From contig NC_073305.1 in assembly GCF_027595985.1 (NCBI RefSeq), forward strand, positions 32,078,939-32,142,938: a stretch of 64,000 bases of DNA. Reading direction: 5' to 3'. The stretch is from Sorex araneus (taxonomy: Eukaryota > Chordata > Mammalia > Eulipotyphla > Soricidae). Position 1 is the stretch's first letter, and each line of letters opens with the position of its first letter. The notes under the pieces were generated by a model. The model was not told the origin of the DNA, ran no database searches, and saw nothing but the letters and a program-made list of their open reading frames with translations. Shown here piece after piece: positions 42,679 to 52,370 of the stretch. The position numbers and the translations under genes are program-made.

Positions 42679-42886
42679 AATCATGCAAAGTGATGTCAAA
42701 CTATTTTTCTGAAATTACAGTTTTTATTTGGAAGTTTTCGAAGGGAAGGAGGGAGAAGTGGGAGAGAGTGGAGAGTAATGTGCTCAAGAAAGAACCCAGG
42801 CTTCTCCAAGGGTGGAGAGAGCCCCTACACACATGCCAGCATTAGACATGAAAGCATGAAAGTATACATCTTAAGAGGGGAGATGG

Positions 42887-43068
42887 GGCTGGAGCTATAG
42901 CATGGCGGGTAGGACGTTTGCCTTGCACACGGCTGATCTGAATTCAATTCCCAGCATCCCATATGGTCCCCTGAGCACCGCCAGGAGTAATTCCTGAGTG
43001 CAGAGCCAGGAGTAGCCCCTGAGCATTGCTGGGTGTGACCCAAAAAGAAAAAAAAAAAAAAAAAAAAA
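42887..43068 (+). mobile_element. SOR-type SINE with TSD
   Basis: AGAGGGGAGATG / AGAGGGGCGATG; 21-nt A tail. Confidence 0.92.
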
Positions 43069-43530
43069 AGAGGGGCGATGCGGGTGACACATGTGCTCAG
43101 GCACCGTATGTGCTCAGCCACATGGGTGCAGGCAGCACAGGGGCCTGATGTGCCATGATGTCAAACTTGGTGATCCATTCTTCCTCCCACAACTTAACCA
43201 GGAAGGATTTTCACATAAATACAGGATTTCACAAAAATCATCATTATGGAGCATAGTATACTATTGTTTAGACAAATCAAACCACATCCTCTCCCTAACT
43301 TGCTCATTTAAGATGCTGGCAGGATCCTTTTGAGTTGTATTTACGGAATATCTAGTAGATTTCCCAGAAATTCAAAAGAAATTTAAGGAGGGCTCAGGAA
43401 GCAGCAGTCTACGAGGCTGACCTTGACCGGTTCCCCTTCCTGTAGCTAGTGAAGAGGTCTGTTTCACTTGCTCTGGTGCGGTTATGCTTGAGATCAGAAC
43501 CTTTAATTTACAACCTGCTTAGGAGCATCG
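43069..43530. other. Unique intergenic DNA
   Basis: Nothing recognised. Confidence 0.4.
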
Positions 43531-43690
43531 AGCCAGAGAGCTGCTGTGAGGGTTATGGTGCATGTCTTGCACGCAGCTAACCCAGGTTCACTCCCCACAC
43601 CAATATGGTCCTTCAAGCCCTGCCAAGAGTGATTCCTGAGCACAGAGCAAGGAGTAAGCCCTGAGCACTGCTGAGTGTGGTCAGCCTCCT
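43531..43690 (+). mobile_element. SOR-type SINE, old
   Basis: Head diverged; GAGTGATTCCTGAGCACAGA clear. Confidence 0.7.
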
Positions 43691-43736
43691 GCCTTGCTCT
43701 GCCCCCTGCAAAACTAAAACCAGAACAGTTAACATT

Positions 43737-43914
43737 GGGGCTGGAGAGTTAGGGCAGGGGTGAAGGTTAAGGTGCTGCCTTGCACATGGCTGACCTCAGT
43801 GCATTCACCGCACCACATGGCTAGCCCTCAAACCCCGACAGTGATCCCCAAGCTCAGAGCCAGAAGCATCCCTGAGTACTGCAGGATGTGGCCTTAACAT
43901 TAAAAAAAAAAAAG
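43737..43914 (+). mobile_element. SOR-type SINE, old
   Basis: GGGGCTGGAGAGTTAGGGCA to 12-nt A tail. Confidence 0.75.
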
Positions 43915-43959
43915 CTAAAGGACTATTTGGCAAAAAATAATTGAGATGGCCAGGGTGTT

Positions 43960-44260
43960 TTTCGAAGATATAGGTTATACAGAGTACAATGTAAGAAAAA
44001 CTACAACTCTATGGGGGTAAGCCGCCCAGCAGCTGCGAGTGGCCACGCCTCTTTTGAGGCCACGCCCCTGAAATACAGGCCACGCCCCCAGTAATCTCTT
44101 GGGGAACAGGGCGGGGTAGGCGGGATCACAATCCTAGCGTGAGTACCTGATTGACAGTTTGGGTGTTACAGAGAAGCGGAGAGGCGTGTCCTGAAAGTGT
44201 GTAAATCTGTAATTGTATCCTCACGGTGATTCACTAATTTTTAAAAAATAATTAAAAAAT
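43960..44260 (+). other. GC-box cluster and LINE-like tail
   Basis: GGCCACGCC occurs three times (about 44041, 44058, 44078), followed by GGGCGGGGTAGGCGGG. The segment ends CTCACGGTGATTCACTAA like the LINE 3'-end family, so it may simply be a variant LINE 3' UTR. Confidence 0.4.
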
Positions 44261-44302
44261 CAAAAAACAAAACCAAACCAGTAACATGATTTGTGCACAA
44301 AT

Positions 44303-44308
44303 TTTATT
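44303..44308 (-). terminator. GLB1: Candidate GLB1 poly(A) signal
   Basis: Minus-strand AATAAA in CTCAATAAAATTTGTG. About 25 nt further on comes a GU-rich stretch (TGGTTTGGTTTTGTTTTTTG), the usual downstream element. It is the first canonical minus-strand signal I see after the GLB1 stop. Confidence 0.5.
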
Positions 44309-45839
44309 GAGTAGAAGAAAACAGAATTAATTCCAAATGAAAAATCAGAGCAAGTACTTGTGGGGAAGCAGAGTTCCAGAAGCCGGCTGGGTCTCTCTTC
44401 CTGGCAGTGTCCGCAGTTCCTCATGCCCCGCCCCTCCCCTCCTGCCACCGGAGCTGAGAGATCTCGGGCTGATACTTGTAAGGCTGGGGATGCACCAGGG
44501 GCCAGCCGAGACACCCCTCCACACCCGGCAACAATCTTAAGGCCCTGAACTTGTTGAAACGCCTCTGAGACGCCTGTTCCTGTGGTCCGCCACCTCAACA
44601 CTCAGTATTTAGGATGTCGTAGCTCAGGCTTCCCAGGGAATGATGTGGCAGCCGTGGCAGCGGCTTTGCCCACTTTGTATTCTCCCCAAGACGGCTACGG
44701 AAAGGAGGGTGGAGGCCAGCAGAACCACGATGGGGACTCAACAGGGACCGAAAGACCAGGCTGCAAGGACGCTCAGCAGAATCTTCCCAGCACATTAGCC
44801 AACGGATCCGGAAAGCTGGCGATCGAGAGGCCTTTGGAAACGCAGTATTGCTTTTTACTGTCAAAGAATGGGGGGGCGGGGGGTGGGGATGTGCCACCAT
44901 CTCAGGGCACTGGGTGCCACCTGGCGAGGTGGAAACGGCTCCCCTCACCTCTGATGGGTCTCCTCTGAGTGTGGGCAAGTTCAAGATGCTGGTTCCCAGT
45001 CGGTATTTTGGGAGGTGAAGGGCTAACGTAAAACATTTTCCTCCAGCACAGGGTTCTGCTTTCCGGGTCCGGAGGTGTCTGGGGCCCGAGGATGTCCGGG
45101 GCTGGCACCAGCGTGTGCAGGAGGTTCTGTTCCCAGTGGGGCTCCAGCTGGGATTTATCTCAGGGTGCAGAGCCGGTCAGTGGCTTCCCTAGAGCTCCTG
45201 AACAGCTCCGCTGTGCCAGGGGCCTTTCCACATCTTCTTTCTCTGTGGAAGGAGGGAAGACACTGGGATGAGTTGGACCTTCTCATGGATTCCCTGAAGA
45301 CCAAGCATGGGCAAGTGGAAGGCCGGAAGACACCCCCCATTCCAGTCCTGTCTCTGCCAGTGACCCGTCCTCCTCCTAAGGCAGGAATACGCCCCCAGGG
45401 CAAGCCCACCACTTCCTCTCACCCCTCAGTGCTCCTTCCCAGGCGTGTCCTGCCCTTCCTAGAGCTGGACTGGCCCACCCCAAAGGCCTGTGCCTGGTGG
45501 CCCCTCCAAGAGGCCTGTTCCTTTGGGGTCCCTTGCCACCACATGACCTAAGCATCAGTGCTGGGGGTGGTGGTGGGGGCGGGGTGGGGGGTGGGGATTA
45601 GGGTGCTCAGCTAGCTCATGGGGGTTGGTAGGGGGGGTCTCCGCGGGGTTGAGGAGATGCCAGGGCAGGAGAAGGCAGCATCACTTTCCCCACTTTCAGG
45701 TCTAGGGCAGATATGGTTCCCAGGGATCTGACACAGCACCCCAGGGAGTTGGTGTTTCTGCCCAACTGGAGATCGAAGGAAGGTCCCTGTCAGTCAGTGG
45801 CTCCTGAATGGCTCTACTGTGTGTAGATGATAATACACC
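44309..45839 (-). other. GLB1: Unique block, candidate GLB1 3' UTR or terminal exon
   Basis: A 1.5-kb repeat-free, GC-rich block ending at the poly(A) signal and lying directly beyond the SINE cluster that follows GLB1 exon 16. No human-like GLB1 C-terminal peptide was found in its minus frames. A plus-strand 158-codon frame at 45075-45551 resembles no known family. Confidence 0.35.
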
Positions 45840-45990
45840 AGGTGGCGGGAGAGGGGGCAGTATAGGCGACAAGGCACTGGTCTTGCAGATGGCCTATCCC
45901 TGGTACCACAAATAGTACCTTGAGTACCCCGGGAGTGACCCCTGAGCACTGCCATGTGTTGCACAGACCTCCTTCCAAAATACAATAAAA
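45840..45990 (+). mobile_element. SOR-type SINE, old
   Basis: GGGGGCAGTATAGGCGACAA to ACAATAAAAA. Confidence 0.65.
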
Positions 45991-46031
45991 ATTTCTAGCT
46001 TCTACTTATCTGTATCTATTTTTAAAAAACT

Positions 46032-46204
46032 GGGGGAAAGACTGAGGTTTTGAGCCTCCCCCAGCAATCCTCTGGGGCTACTCCTTGCTCCATGCTTGGG
46101 GGGTGCTGGCCGAGGTGCTCACGGGAGCCTAGGCTGTGCTGAGGGCCAAACAGAGGTTGGTGGTTTGTAAGCACCTGACCCCTTGTACTATTGCTCTGGT
46201 CCCC
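46032..46204 (-). mobile_element. SOR-type SINE, old
   Basis: TGAGCCTCCCCCAGCAATCC to TATTGCTCTGGTCCCC. Confidence 0.7.
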
Positions 46205-46232
46205 ACACTTCTAGCTTAAAAAATAAGACAAC

Positions 46233-46412
46233 ACAGGATCTAGAGCGATAGTACAGTGGGTAGGGTATTCGCCTTGCACACAGCTGACCCAGGTTCATTT
46301 CCTGGCATCTCATATGTCTGTTGAACACTGCCAGGAGTAATTCCTGAGTGCAGTCAGGAGTAACTGCTGAGCATCACCGGGTGTGACCCCCCCCCCAAAA
46401 AAAAAAGAAACA
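46233..46412 (+). mobile_element. SOR-type SINE, 3' of GLB1 coding end
   Basis: GATCTAGAGCGATAGTACAG to a CCCCCCC/A tail; its tail abuts the target of the next element. Confidence 0.85.
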
Positions 46413-46427
46413 TGACACAGTCTTGGG

Positions 46428-46678
46428 CTGGAGCGCTAGCACAGCGGGTATGGAATTTGCCTTGCACGCAGCCAACCCGGGTTTGATTCCTCCGCCCCTC
46501 TCGGAGAGCCTGGCAAGCTACTAAGAATATCCCACCCACACGGCAGAGCCTGGCAAGCTACCCGTGGCATATTCGATATGCCAAAGACAGTAACAACAAG
46601 TCTCACAATGTTACTGGTTACTGGTGCCCGCTCGAGAAAATTGATGAGCAACGGGGTGATAGTGACAGTGATAGTGAT
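46428..46678 (+). mobile_element. Second-family SINE inserted in GLB1 terminal exon
   Basis: Same body as 6139-6387, ending in GTGACA/GTGATA repeats. Exact 11-bp TSD ACAGTCTTGGG (46417-46427, 46679-46689). Antisense to the element, GLB1 reads into these repeats. Confidence 0.93.
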
Positions 46679-46914
46679 ACAGTCTTGGGTCTGAGACCTA
46701 CCGCTACTTCAGAACTGATCACGGGCCTGTCCACAAACTCCACGGCGCAGAGCTGAGGGTCGCCATCGCCGCAGGGAGCATGCTCCAGCTCCAGCACTGT
46801 GATGTTGTTTGGAGCCGAGGTCACCAGGATGTGCTTTGGCACAAACAAGGTCATCTGGGGGCCCCGCGCTGGCCAGTAGCGGCCAAGGTTAAAGCCGTTG
46901 ATCCAGACCTGACC
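46618..46914 (-). CDS. GLB1: Lysosomal beta-galactosidase, exon 16 (C-terminal coding exon)
   Basis: GLB1 removes terminal beta-linked galactose from GM1 ganglioside and keratan sulfate in lysosomes; its loss causes GM1 gangliosidosis and Morquio B disease. The acceptor CTCTCTCTCTGCAG sets the exon start at 46914 in phase 0, beginning [20 protein letters not shown], almost identical to human residues 579 onward. It continues through LELEHAPC...[11 protein letters not shown], the C-terminal beta domain with the conserved cysteine pair. After [15 protein letters not shown] the frame enters the SINE at 46678 and ends [19 protein letters not shown]-stop. The frame gives 98 residues against 99 in the human exon, but the last 19 are SINE-derived. 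An alternative is splicing from the donor-like GCG/GTAGGT at about 46703. The intron upstream is 14.9 kb. Confidence 0.9.
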   Translation of the reverse strand, partial: GQVWINGFNLGRYWPARGPQMTLFVPKHILVTSAPNNITVLELEHAPCGDGDPQLCAVEFVDRPVISSEVAVGLRPKTVSLSLSLSPRCSSIFSSGHQ

Positions 46915-47024
46915 CTGCAGAGAGAGAGAGGAAAAAAAACAAACTGTCACCTTCAGCAGCACCACATTCCCTAGGAGCACCAAGGCCTGGTCACTGGGGA
47001 CAGTGGCCCTGGAATGCTCTCCCC

Positions 47025-47187
47025 AGGGGCTGGAGAGATAGCACAGTGGGTAGCTCGCTTGCCTTCCATGCTGCATGGTCCCTTGGGCCCTGCCTGCCGA
47101 GAGTAAATCCTGAGTGCAGAGCTTGGAGTAAGCCCTGAGCATTGCTGGGTGTGGCTCCAAAACAAAACAAAACAAAACAAAACAAAG
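47025..47187 (+). mobile_element. SOR-type SINE with TSD
   Basis: AATGCTCTCCCCA / AATGTTCTCCCCA; (CAAAA)n tail; 110 bp into GLB1 intron 15. Confidence 0.9.
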
Positions 47188-47654
47188 AAATGTTCTCCCC
47201 ACGGCCGCCTGGGGCCCAGGCCTCTGCTTCCGGGGGTCCAGTAGTCTCCTGGATGACTGGACAAACCAGGCTGGGGTGGGTGGGTGAGAGAGGTAACAAA
47301 AAACGTGTCCCAGATGCCATTCCTGCCTCAAGAAAACTAGCGTCTTGGGTCTCTCTCATTGGTTTCAACAGGTCCTGATGTGAATTTCATCCTGGTCCTC
47401 AGAGGACCTCCCATCGACCCACATGCGGGTCTTGCTCATGTGACCTCCCTGCACTGGGTAAGAACAGGGTCAGCGGCCAGGGCAGAGTTTCTGGGTGTAG
47501 CCCCAAAGCCCCCCTTAAGAGGGATACGGCCCAGCCGGTAGCTTCCTGTGTGACGCTGTTTGAACGGTTTCCATCCCAGCAGAGGGAGCGGGGAGCCTGG
47601 CACTGGGCCCCTGGAGCACAGAGGAACCCACAGGCCGCCAAGGTCGTTTCTCTC
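47188..47654. other. Unique GLB1 intronic DNA
   Basis: No exon or repeat recognised. Confidence 0.4.
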
Positions 47655-47770
47655 TCTCCGATTTTGGACCACACCCTGTAGTGCTCAGAGCACCATATGG
47701 GATGCCAGGGATCAGCCCCGGCTGTCTGCACGCAAGGCAAACGCCCTCCCCAGTGTGCTGTATCTGCCCA
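47655..47770 (-). mobile_element. SOR-type SINE, internally deleted
   Basis: TTTTGGACCACACCCTGTAG, then AGCACCATATGGGATGCC. Confidence 0.75.
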
Positions 47771-47986
47771 AAGCCGTTTCTGGGAGCAGAAGCTGCTGCG
47801 GAGGCCGGAGAACAGGACCCTTTCCTGGGTGCGTGCAGCCTCTCGGCTGGGGCCACATGTGCTCACAGGGTGGGGCCTAACAGTTGGCTGAATGGGTGAA
47901 ATACTTTCTTTTATTTATTCTTTTGGTGTTTTCAACAAACTTTTTGTTTAAATAGTCATTTAAAAACATTTTATTGTTGAAACTTG

Positions 47987-48135
47987 GTGCTGGAGAGACA
48001 GCACAGTGGTGGGCAGAGTGCTTGCCTTGCACAGAGTCAACCCAAGTTTAACCCCCAGTGTCCCAGAGCATCGCCAGGATTAATTCCTAACTCCTGAGTA
48101 TTGCTGGGTGTGGCTCAAAAACAAACAAACAAAAA
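47987..48135 (+). mobile_element. SOR-type SINE, internally deleted
   Basis: GGTGCTGGAGAGACAGCACA to (CAAA)n. Confidence 0.82.
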
Positions 48136-48158
48136 TATTTAAAAAATTGTGTTCACAA

Positions 48159-48315
48159 TTTTTTTTTGCTTGTTGGGTCACATCCAGCGATGCACAGGGT
48201 TTACTTCTGACTCTGCACTCAGGAATTACTCCTGGTGGTGCTTGGGGGACCATATGGGATGCTGGGAATCGAGCCTGAGTCGGCCACATGCAAGGCAAAC
48301 GCTCTACCTGCTTCA
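48159..48315 (-). mobile_element. SOR-type SINE
   Basis: Head end lost after AACGCTCTACCTGC. Confidence 0.85.
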
Positions 48316-49204
48316 GTTTGTGCTACAGTGCGATCCACAAAGTTTATATAACTATTATATTTTGAATATCTTAAAATATAAAATGGTAGTAAAACTACAT
48401 ATTACTCATAATTCCTTAGATATATAAAAAGACTTTGATTCCTTTTTATTTTTCCATTCTCAGAGCCTTCTATAGCACCTGGAAACCTTTGCATATTTAA
48501 TTAATCTAGAATTTTATTTTCTAACAACCAAAAGAGATAATTTTTCTAGATCATTTCCATGTGTTTTTTTTAATATAACAACATATGCTCCATAATTGAA
48601 ATATTAGTAAATTTGTGTGGATACTTTATGTATAAAATATATTATCTGTGACAGTTTTTGGGAATTATTGAGCTATCTTAGAGAGGCGGGTACAAGCAAG
48701 AATGAGGAGCTTTGTTTATTCTGGGTATGGTAATTGAAAAAATGGGAGGGAGGAAGGGAGAAAAAAGGGAGAGGGAGGGAGGAAATGATGGAAGGAAGAA
48801 AAAAGGGAGGAATCAAATTGAAACAAGTTGAAACAAAAGTATTCAGAAACTCCAGAAACTCCAGATGCTCCCAAGTGCTTCCTGCAGGTGGCGCCACCAG
48901 CTGCTGAAGGGGGGGGGGGTCTTGGGGCCTCTTTCCTGCTTGTGTGTCCCCAGCTCCCCCACTTCCCAGGAGGGAGTGAACTGTTGCTCCTTGTTGCCCT
49001 TCTGTGCAGAGGTCACTGTCCTCAAGCAGCCCAGTTTCCCTGAGGCTGGAACCTCAAAGTCCCAAGTTTTCCAGCCACCGCGCCCCCCTGCCCCCCGCCC
49101 ACCCCCTAATGATGCCTGGTGCCCACTTTGAGCCTTCAACACACGCACAGTATTTACTTCCCAGCTTAGTTAAATGGCTCCACAATCCTCCCTCATCCTG
49201 CATT
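48316..49204. other. A/T-rich then purine-rich intronic DNA
   Basis: 48330-48670 is A/T-rich. 48740-48815 is a GGGA/GGAA-type purine run. 48840-49190 is unique. No gene. Confidence 0.4.
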
Positions 49205-49308
49205 TACTTTTGGTGGGCTTGGGGGACCATAAGGGGCTCTGGGGATCGAACCCAGGTTGGCTGCGTGCAAGGCAAGAGCCTTCACCCGCTGTACTATCTC
49301 TCCAGCCC
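49205..49308 (-). mobile_element. SOR-type SINE, head half
   Basis: GGGGGACCATAAGGGGCTC to CTCTCCAGCCCC. Confidence 0.8.
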
Positions 49309-49584
49309 CTCTGGCTTTAAACCTCAGTGCACTGTTCATTGTAAGCGAAAGGAAATCCTTAGACATAAAACCAAAAACAACCACTTCCCTCAAAATCACC
49401 TCATTCAAATGTCACCCCACAACCACCTAAGTGTCCCCCAGTGTGGCTGCCCTCCGCCCCTTTACCCCCAATCTTAACTCTGTGATATGAAGCCAAGGTT
49501 GGCTTTGCTTCTCCCCCTGCTTTTTTTTTTTCATATTCTACCGACAAGCAAACCAACATAATTTTTTTCTTTCTCTAATTAATT

Positions 49585-50098
49585 TATGTAGCCTCACGTC
49601 CTTCAGTTCCCTTAGTGTGGTTACGAATGACAAGAATTTGTCTTTGCTCACAGCTGAGAAGTTCTGTACATTGTGTACAGAAACCACAATTTCTTATTTT
49701 GAGGGAAAGGGGGTGGGCACACTCAGTGGTGCTCAGGACTTACTCCTGGCAGTGCTCGAGGGATCATATGGGGTGCTGGGGATCGAATCTGGGTTGGCCT
49801 GTGTGCAAGGGGAGCACCCTACCCACTGTACCACTGCTCTGGCCCTTGAAGCCACAACTTTATCCATTAATCTGTGGTTAGGCACTTGGGTTGATCCCTT
49901 AACTTGCCTATGGTAAACAGTGCTGCAATCAACACACAAGAGCGATGGCCTTTGAAATGCATTCTTTGGGACATATACCTAGGAGTGGATTATATGGTAA
50001 ATCTACTATTTTTTTTAACATCTTGAAAAACTTCCATACTGATTTCCCAAGGGGCTAGATCAGTATACATTCTCATCAATATATGAAAGTTTCTAAAA
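49585..50098 (-). mobile_element. LINE-1 ORF2 fragment
   Basis: GTAAACAGTGCTGCAATCAA and GGACATATACCTAGGAGTGG are typical antisense L1; split by a SINE. Confidence 0.75.
49695..49846 (-). mobile_element. SOR-type SINE in the LINE-1
   Basis: GGGCACACTCAGTGGTGCTC to CACTGCTCTGGCCCT. Confidence 0.78.
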
Positions 50099-50106
50099 GA
50101 ATTTTT

Positions 50107-50228
50107 TTTTGCTTTTTTTGGGTCACACCCGGCCATACTCAGGGGTCCATATGGGATGCTGGGAATTGAACCCGGGTCGGTTGCATGCAAGGCAAATGCC
50201 CTATCCACTGTGCTATCACTCCAGCCCC
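50107..50228 (-). mobile_element. SOR-type SINE with internal deletion and TSD
   Basis: CTAAAAGAATTTT / CTAAAGGAATTTT; body jumps from CATACTCAGGGG to TCCATATGGGATG. Confidence 0.9.
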
Positions 50229-50278
50229 CTAAAGGAATTTTTAAAGTGCTGAAAATCACTTTAAGGGGGTCAAAGTTG

Positions 50279-50467
50279 GGGTTGGAGCGATAGCACAGCG
50301 GGGAGGGCATTTGCTTTGCACTGGGCCGACCCGGGTTCGATTCCCAGCACCCCATATGGTCCCCTGAGCACTGCCAGGGGTAATTCCTGAGTGCAGAACC
50401 AGGAGTAACCCCTGTGCATCGCCAGGTGTGACCCAAAAAAAGCAAAAAAAGAAAAAGAAAAAAAAAA
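50279..50467 (+). mobile_element. SOR-type SINE, young
   Basis: TSD GGGTCAAAGTTG on both sides. Confidence 0.95.
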
Positions 50468-50481
50468 GAGGGTCAAAGTTG

Positions 50482-50881
50482 CTCCACGGCTTGGAAGCCG
50501 GCCTCACATGCTGGGGGAAAAGGCAGTGCAGATAGAGAAGGGACCACCAAGTAAAGGATGCTTGGAGGGCCCCGCTCAGGATGGGAGATGTGTGCTGAAA
50601 GTAGACTATAGACTGAGAATGATGGCCACTTAATACCTGTATTGCAAACCACAACACCCAAAAGGAGAGGGAGAGTGAAAGGGAATGCCCTGCCACAGAG
50701 GCGGGGTGGGATGGATGGGGTTATGGTGGTGGGAGAGATACTGGATACAACATTGGTGGTGGAGAATGGACACTGGTGGAGTACTCGATCATTGTATGAC
50801 TGAAATGTAAGCACAAAAATTTGTAAGTCTGTAACTGCACCTCACAGTGATTCACTAAAAAAAAAACAAAAAAAACAAAAA
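50482..50881 (+). mobile_element. 5'-truncated LINE copy with TSD
   Basis: Same 3'-UTR family as 3946-4364. Flanked by GGTCAAAGTTG on the left and AGTCAAAGTTG on the right, with an A-rich tail, which shows it is a discrete retrotransposed copy of about 400 bp. Confidence 0.75.
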
Positions 50882-50896
50882 GAGAGTCAAAGTTGG

Positions 50897-51043
50897 GACT
50901 GGAGTGATGGTTCAGCAAGTTTGATTCCTAACACCCCTGAACCCCTGTATAATTCAAGCACTGCCAGGAGTGATCCCTGAGCACAGAGCCAGGAATAAGA
51001 CCTGAGCATTGCTGGGTGTGGTTCCAAGACAAACAAAAAAACG
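50897..51043 (+). mobile_element. SOR-type SINE, internally deleted
   Basis: GGGACTGGAGTGATGGTTCA, then GTTTGATTCCTAACACC. Confidence 0.8.
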
Positions 51044-51052
51044 GGTCGAACT

Positions 51053-51252
51053 TAGGCTAGAGAGATAGTAAAGTGGGCAAGACACTTGTCTTGCACGTGG
51101 CTGACCAGGATCTGATCCCTGGCACCCCCTACCATTCCCTGAGCACTGCCAGGCATGATACCCAAATACGGAGCCAAGAGGAAGCCCTGAGCACAGCCAG
51201 GTGTGGTCAAACCACCCTCCTCCCTTACAGAGTCAAGTTAAAAAAAAAAATA
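51053..51252 (+). mobile_element. SOR-type SINE, old
   Basis: TAGGCTAGAGAGATAGTAAA to 11-nt A tail. Confidence 0.78.
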
Positions 51253-51270
51253 AATCAATTGAAAAAAAAT

Positions 51271-51445
51271 TGGGTCAGAGAGAATGAAACATGCTGAGTG
51301 TGTAGTTTGCATGCAGGTCTGAGCCCTGCATCAGCACCGCCTGCGAGCACCATCGGGAGCGAGCCCTGAGCAGAGAGCTGGGAGTCGAGTCTAGGCACCA
51401 CTGGCATGGCACAAGCCCCATCTCCCAAATATCCCCCCAAACAAA
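51271..51445 (+). mobile_element. Degraded SOR-type SINE
   Basis: GGGTCAGAGAGAATGAAAC; body weak. Confidence 0.5.
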
Positions 51446-51471
51446 AGCAAGGAAAACTATACATACTGATC

Positions 51472-51501
51472 TCTCTCTCTCTGTCTCTCTCTCTGTCTCT
51501 G

Positions 51502-51535
<34 letters not shown>

Positions 51536-51558
51536 CCCCCCCTCCCTCTCTGTCTCTC
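51472..51558 (+). repeat. (TC)n / (TCTG)n tract
   Basis: Interrupted CT repeats at the tail end of the next minus-strand SINE. Confidence 0.93.
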
Positions 51559-51725
51559 TCGGCTTTTTGGGTAACACTTGGCAATGCTCAGGGGTTACTT
51601 GTGGCTCTAAGCTCAGGAGTTACTCCTGGCGGTGCTCGGAGGGCCCTATGGGATGCTCGGGATCGAATCCAGGTCAGCCGCATGCAAGGCACAGGCCCGA
51701 CCCACTGTACTGTCACTTTGGCCCC
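51559..51725 (-). mobile_element. SOR-type SINE
   Basis: GCTTTTTGGGTAACACTTGG to TGTCACTTTGGCCCC. Confidence 0.88.
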
Positions 51726-51756
51726 ATTTTTGTTTCTTTTGAAAGTTATCCTGGGA

Positions 51757-51931
51757 GGGGCTGGAGTAATGTACCACGGGCAGGGCACTTACCTTGCATG
51801 TGTCTGACCCAACTTCAATTCTCAGCACCTCATATGGTCTCCTGGGATAGCCAGGAGTGATCCCTGAGCACAGAGCCAGGAGTAATCCCTAAGCACTACT
51901 GGGTGTGTGTCCTCCCCTCAAAAAAAAAACA
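51757..51931 (+). mobile_element. SOR-type SINE
   Basis: GGGGCTGGAGTAATGTACCA to short A tail. Confidence 0.83.
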
Positions 51932-51997
51932 AAAAAGTTCTGCTGGGGTGATTTGCTCACGAGGAGAATGTACAAATTGGTAAAGGTGATCTATTGT

Positions 51998-52209
51998 GGG
52001 GCTGGAGCAACAGCACAGCGGGTAGGGCATTTGCCTTGCACGTGGCCAACCCGGGTTCGATTCCCAGCATTCCATATGGTCTCCTGAGCACTGCTAAGGG
52101 TAATTCCTGAGTTCAGAGCCAGGAATAACCCCTGTGCATCTCTGGGTGTGACCCAAAAATAAAATAAAATAAAATAAAATAAAATAAAATAAAATAAAAT
52201 AAAATAAAA
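51998..52209 (+). mobile_element. SOR-type SINE with (AAAAT)n tail
   Basis: Exact TSD AAAGGTGATCTATTG; the tail is about 10 AAAAT units (52156-52206). Confidence 0.95.
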
Positions 52210-52230
52210 AAGGTGATCTATTGATTGACA

Positions 52231-52370
52231 CAGGGCCAGGGAGACGGCTCAAAGGACTAGAGCACACGCTTTGCATGCCTGAGCTCTGGGTTCAAGTTAG
52301 ACTGCATGGTCCCCTGAGCACAGACTGGGAGTTGCCCCCAAGCACTGCTGAGTGTGGCCCCCAAATAATA
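52231..52370 (+). mobile_element. SOR-type SINE, old
   Basis: GGGCCAGGGAGACGGCTCAA to CCCCCAAATAATAA. Confidence 0.7.

Noticed and set aside
45075-45551. 158-codon plus-strand ORF
   Set aside because: Unrecognised composition in GC-rich DNA with few chance stops; overlaps the candidate antisense GLB1 3' UTR.
46690-47331. GLB1 frame extending upstream of 46914
   Set aside because: Beyond the acceptor it runs through intron and a SINE; exon 15 joins at 46914 in phase.
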